DNA of 7,525 nucleotides. Source: an uncultured Trueperaceae bacterium (GTDB lineage Bacteria > Deinococcota > Deinococci > Deinococcales > Trueperaceae). The notes beneath the pieces are model-generated. The model saw only the letters and a list, made by a program, of their open reading frames with translations, searched no databases and was not told where the DNA came from. The stretch is taken from the NCBI GenBank assembly GCA_937907415.1, contig CALCHY010000232.1:1-7525 (forward strand), written 5' to 3'. Position 1 is the stretch's first letter, and every line of letters starts with the position of its first letter. The translations under genes were made by a program, and so were the position numbers. Positions 5,740 to 7,525 of this stretch are shown piece after piece.

Positions 5740-7525
5740 TTACTCTTCGCCGTCCTCGTCGTCATCCCACAGGCCGGATTGCTCTTCCTCGTCGCGCTGC
5801 TCTGTCACGGGAACATCTACACCTTCAAGGAACACGGCTAACTCGTCAAGCCAGCCCGCTTCCGGAACGAGCCATGCTTCCTTCTTCCTGGTGCGAGGGA
5901 TGGCGTTTAACAGGCCTTGAACGGCCGCAAGGAAGCGTGCCTCTTTGGCCAAGCCTATGTGGTCTAGCCACTGCTTGGCTGCGGCCGGACCATCCTGGCT
6001 GGTGAGGTGCATTGCTGTGTGGACAGCATCGATGAGGTGCTCGAATGCAGTCGCGTCCACTTGCACACCTGGTAGGGCTGTCCCAGTGTCACTTCGCCGC
6101 CTCACGCGCTGGCTCGGCTCCAGCAGAACTACGGTGCCAGACTTCTTCGTTAGAATCCTTGCTCGCTCCAACTCGTCAACATCCATCCCACCGACTGCTA
6201 GTGCTAAGCGTCGAGCTTCATCGAATGGAAATTCTCGAGCCTTGAAGATCTCCCATGCGAGGAGGGTGAAGTCCGTCAGGTCGTCCAATTGTGCAGTACG
6301 GCCAACAAGCCTCTGGCGTTGTAGGCGCACTAGCTCCTCCCGGGCTGTATCTAATGCCTCTTCTGGCCGTAAGATCCGATTGTCGCCCGTTAGAGAATCA
6401 GCCTCGCTGGAGTACACAGGCCAATGGGACGAGATAACCGACAGGGCTGGACCATAGGTGCTGAGCAATAGATCAACACCGTCGATCCCGAAGCTAGTAA
6501 AGCGCTCAAGCGCCTCTCGAGCTGCAGCGCGAACTTCCCCCTCAATGTCCTCAAAGAACACGATTGTCTCATCATGGTTCGCCCGCTTACGGCAAACTAG
6601 GAAAATGGTGCTGGCGGCGGCATTCTTCTTTGCCTGATGAAGGCTGACATCAGACTCCGTAGGTACCGGCCAGGAAGTCTCAATCGTGAATCCGGCATCC
6701 ATTAAGGACGTGCCAAGCGTGTCCCATGCTTCGGCCTTCTTGTGGGTAAACATGACGGTAAGGACGCCATCATCCTGAAGGACGCGATGAGCTTCAGAGA
6801 ATATTGCTGTCATCTTCGCTTCGTAGTCTGCGGTTGCCAACTCGTTCCTGCGGCGACCGGCTGATCGGAACCGGGCAGGGTTGGCCACAGCTTCGTTCTT
6901 CTTATCTGTCAAGTCTTCCTGAAAGAAATCCGGCCATATTAAGCCAATTGTTCGCTTCTCCCAGACGTAGAAGTAATCGCTTAACTCGGCGTACATCACA
7001 TTGTCGTAATACGGCGGGTCAATACACACTACTGTCTGCGACGCTGTTTCCACCGAGTCCAGTTTGCCGGCATTGCCCTGAGTAACCACTATATGGCCCG
7101 GTACCGGATATCTAATATTGGCAGAAAACTTGGATCCCTTGTCGGCGGGATTGAGCAGTTCCGAAATTTCGATATAGGCATCTACAAGTTGAGCTAGAGT
7201 CCAGGGTGTTAGTTCGCGGGCGCCCTCGAATTCAGCATAGGTCCACTTGAATGCGAAATCGTGACGGTCAAATACAGACCGCAACTTCTGCCGACCTACG
7301 TCCCAACTAGACAAGTACGAGTTCCAGTTGACAGCCTTACCCTGCATCGTGCCTAAGAGCGCGAGAATTGCCGTTGCTTTGTCTGCATCACCGGCATCGG
7401 CGATGATCTCCGTCCGGAGGCGTCGGAACTCTTCAACGAAAGTGCCATGCACCAAGAGTTGTCTAGGTGAAAACATGTCGCGCCAACGACTCATTCCATA
7501 CTGGTGCGGACGCGAGTCATTACCT
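5740..7525 (-). CDS. DUF1156/COG1743-type adenine-specific DNA methyltransferase, C-terminal part (5' cut by window edge)
   Basis: The frame is open from the window edge; the ATG at 7494 is internal, because the codons before it encode NDSRPHQYG, which runs straight into MSRWRDMFSPRQLL, a conserved block in the middle of this family. Numbered from that Met: VVCIDPPYYDNVMYAELSDY (155-174) holds the DPPY catalytic motif of amino-methyltransferases, followed by FYVWEKR (175-181). YEAKMTAIFSEAHRVLQDDG (224-243) and LTVMFTHKKAEAW (245-257) continue the Rossmann fold, then WPVPTESDVS (275-284) and ASTIFLVCRKR (294-304). The SAM-binding DPFxGxG motif and the N-terminal DUF1156 region would lie outside the window; full-length relatives have roughly 900-1000 residues. 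The product probably puts N6-methyladenine on host DNA so that the partner helicase-nuclease spares it (inference). The C-terminus is very acidic. It is the first visible gene of a - strand operon and shares its reading frame with the helicase gene. Confidence 0.88.
   Translation of the reverse strand, partial: GNDSRPHQYGMSRWRDMFSPRQLLVHGTFVEEFRRLRTEIIADAGDADKATAILALLGTMQGKAVNWNSYLSSWDVGRQKLRSVFDRHDFAFKWTYAEFEGARELTPWTLAQLVDAYIEISELLNPADKGSKFSANIRYPVPGHIVVTQGNAGKLDSVETASQTVVCIDPPYYDNVMYAELSDYFYVWEKRTIGLIWPDFFQEDLTDKKNEAVANPARFRSAGRRRNELATADYEAKMTAIFSEAHRVLQDDGVLTVMFTHKKAEAWDTLGTSLMDAGFTIETSWPVPTESDVSLHQAKKNAAASTIFLVCRKRANHDETIVFFEDIEGEVRAAAREALERFTSFGIDGVDLLLSTYGPALSVISSHWPVYSSEADSLTGDNRILRPEEALDTAREELVRLQRQRLVGRTAQLDDLTDFTLLAWEIFKAREFPFDEARRLALAVGGMDVDELERARILTKKSGTVVLLEPSQRVRRRSDTGTALPGVQVDATAFEHLIDAVHTAMHLTSQDGPAAAKQWLDHIGLAKEARFLAAVQGLLNAIPRTRKKEAWLVPEAGWLDELAVFLEGVDVPVTEQRDEEEQSGLWDDDEDGEE

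Noticed and set aside
7098..7107. CCGGTACCGG palindrome
   Set aside because: A 10-bp palindrome inside conserved methylase coding sequence (PVPGH) is expected by chance in this composition.
2500..7525. Calling the locus a DISARM or BREX system
   Set aside because: No DrmA, DrmB, BrxC, PglZ or similar gene is in the window, and the PLD domain is fused to the helicase. The evidence supports only a methylase-helicase defence operon.
1..7525. CRISPR array, tRNA, rRNA, insertion sequence or attachment repeats
   Set aside because: No regularly spaced repeats, cloverleaf, transposase motifs or matching terminal repeats were seen on either strand.

Overview
The window looks like the edge of an accessory (defence-type) island inserted into a high-GC bacterial chromosome. 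Positions 1 to about 900 are extremely GC-rich and carry ordinary chromosomal genes on the + strand. From about 900 the base composition falls visibly, intergenic A/T runs appear, and the gene content changes to small DNA-binding/antitoxin-like proteins followed by large DNA-modification and helicase genes on the - strand. The composition, GTG starts and a possible leaderless promoter fit an actinobacterium or another high-GC lineage such as Deinococcus or Chloroflexi. The species cannot be fixed from this sequence.

Left flank (1-899, +): the C-terminal end of a probable universal stress protein; a small Cys-Cys protein of the kind seen near metal-resistance and MerR genes, split by an apparent one-base frameshift; and an intact four-helix UPF0060/YnfA membrane protein.

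Middle (900-2531, +): a 227-bp intergenic region with two short inverted repeats and a candidate leaderless promoter leads into a tightly packed run of small genes. These are a 186-aa protein with an MbcA/ParS-type (DUF2384) C-terminal domain, an 85-aa orphan, an Xre/HigA-like HTH protein (ATGA overlap), a 27-aa ORF that is a recognisable second copy of the last part of the DUF2384 domain (own Shine-Dalgarno), and a 58-aa orphan (GTGA overlap). The antitoxin-like parts are recognisable, but no known toxin (RES, RelE/HigB) is visible. The two orphan ORFs are therefore the interesting candidates.

Right (2500-7525, -): a two-gene operon reading leftwards. The upstream gene, cut by the right edge of the window, is the C-terminal part of a DUF1156/COG1743-type adenine DNA methyltransferase with a clear DPPY motif. 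Three bases after its stop comes a 1078-aa protein that combines an N-terminal phospholipase-D-type nuclease domain with a full SNF2-type helicase. A methylase plus a nuclease-helicase in one operon is the signature of an anti-phage or restriction-like system. It resembles helicase-methylase-ATPase loci, whose DUF499 ATPase would have to lie beyond the right edge. The operon converges tail-to-tail with the small-gene cluster, with a 32-bp overlap that contains a perfect 17-bp palindrome over the helicase stop codon.
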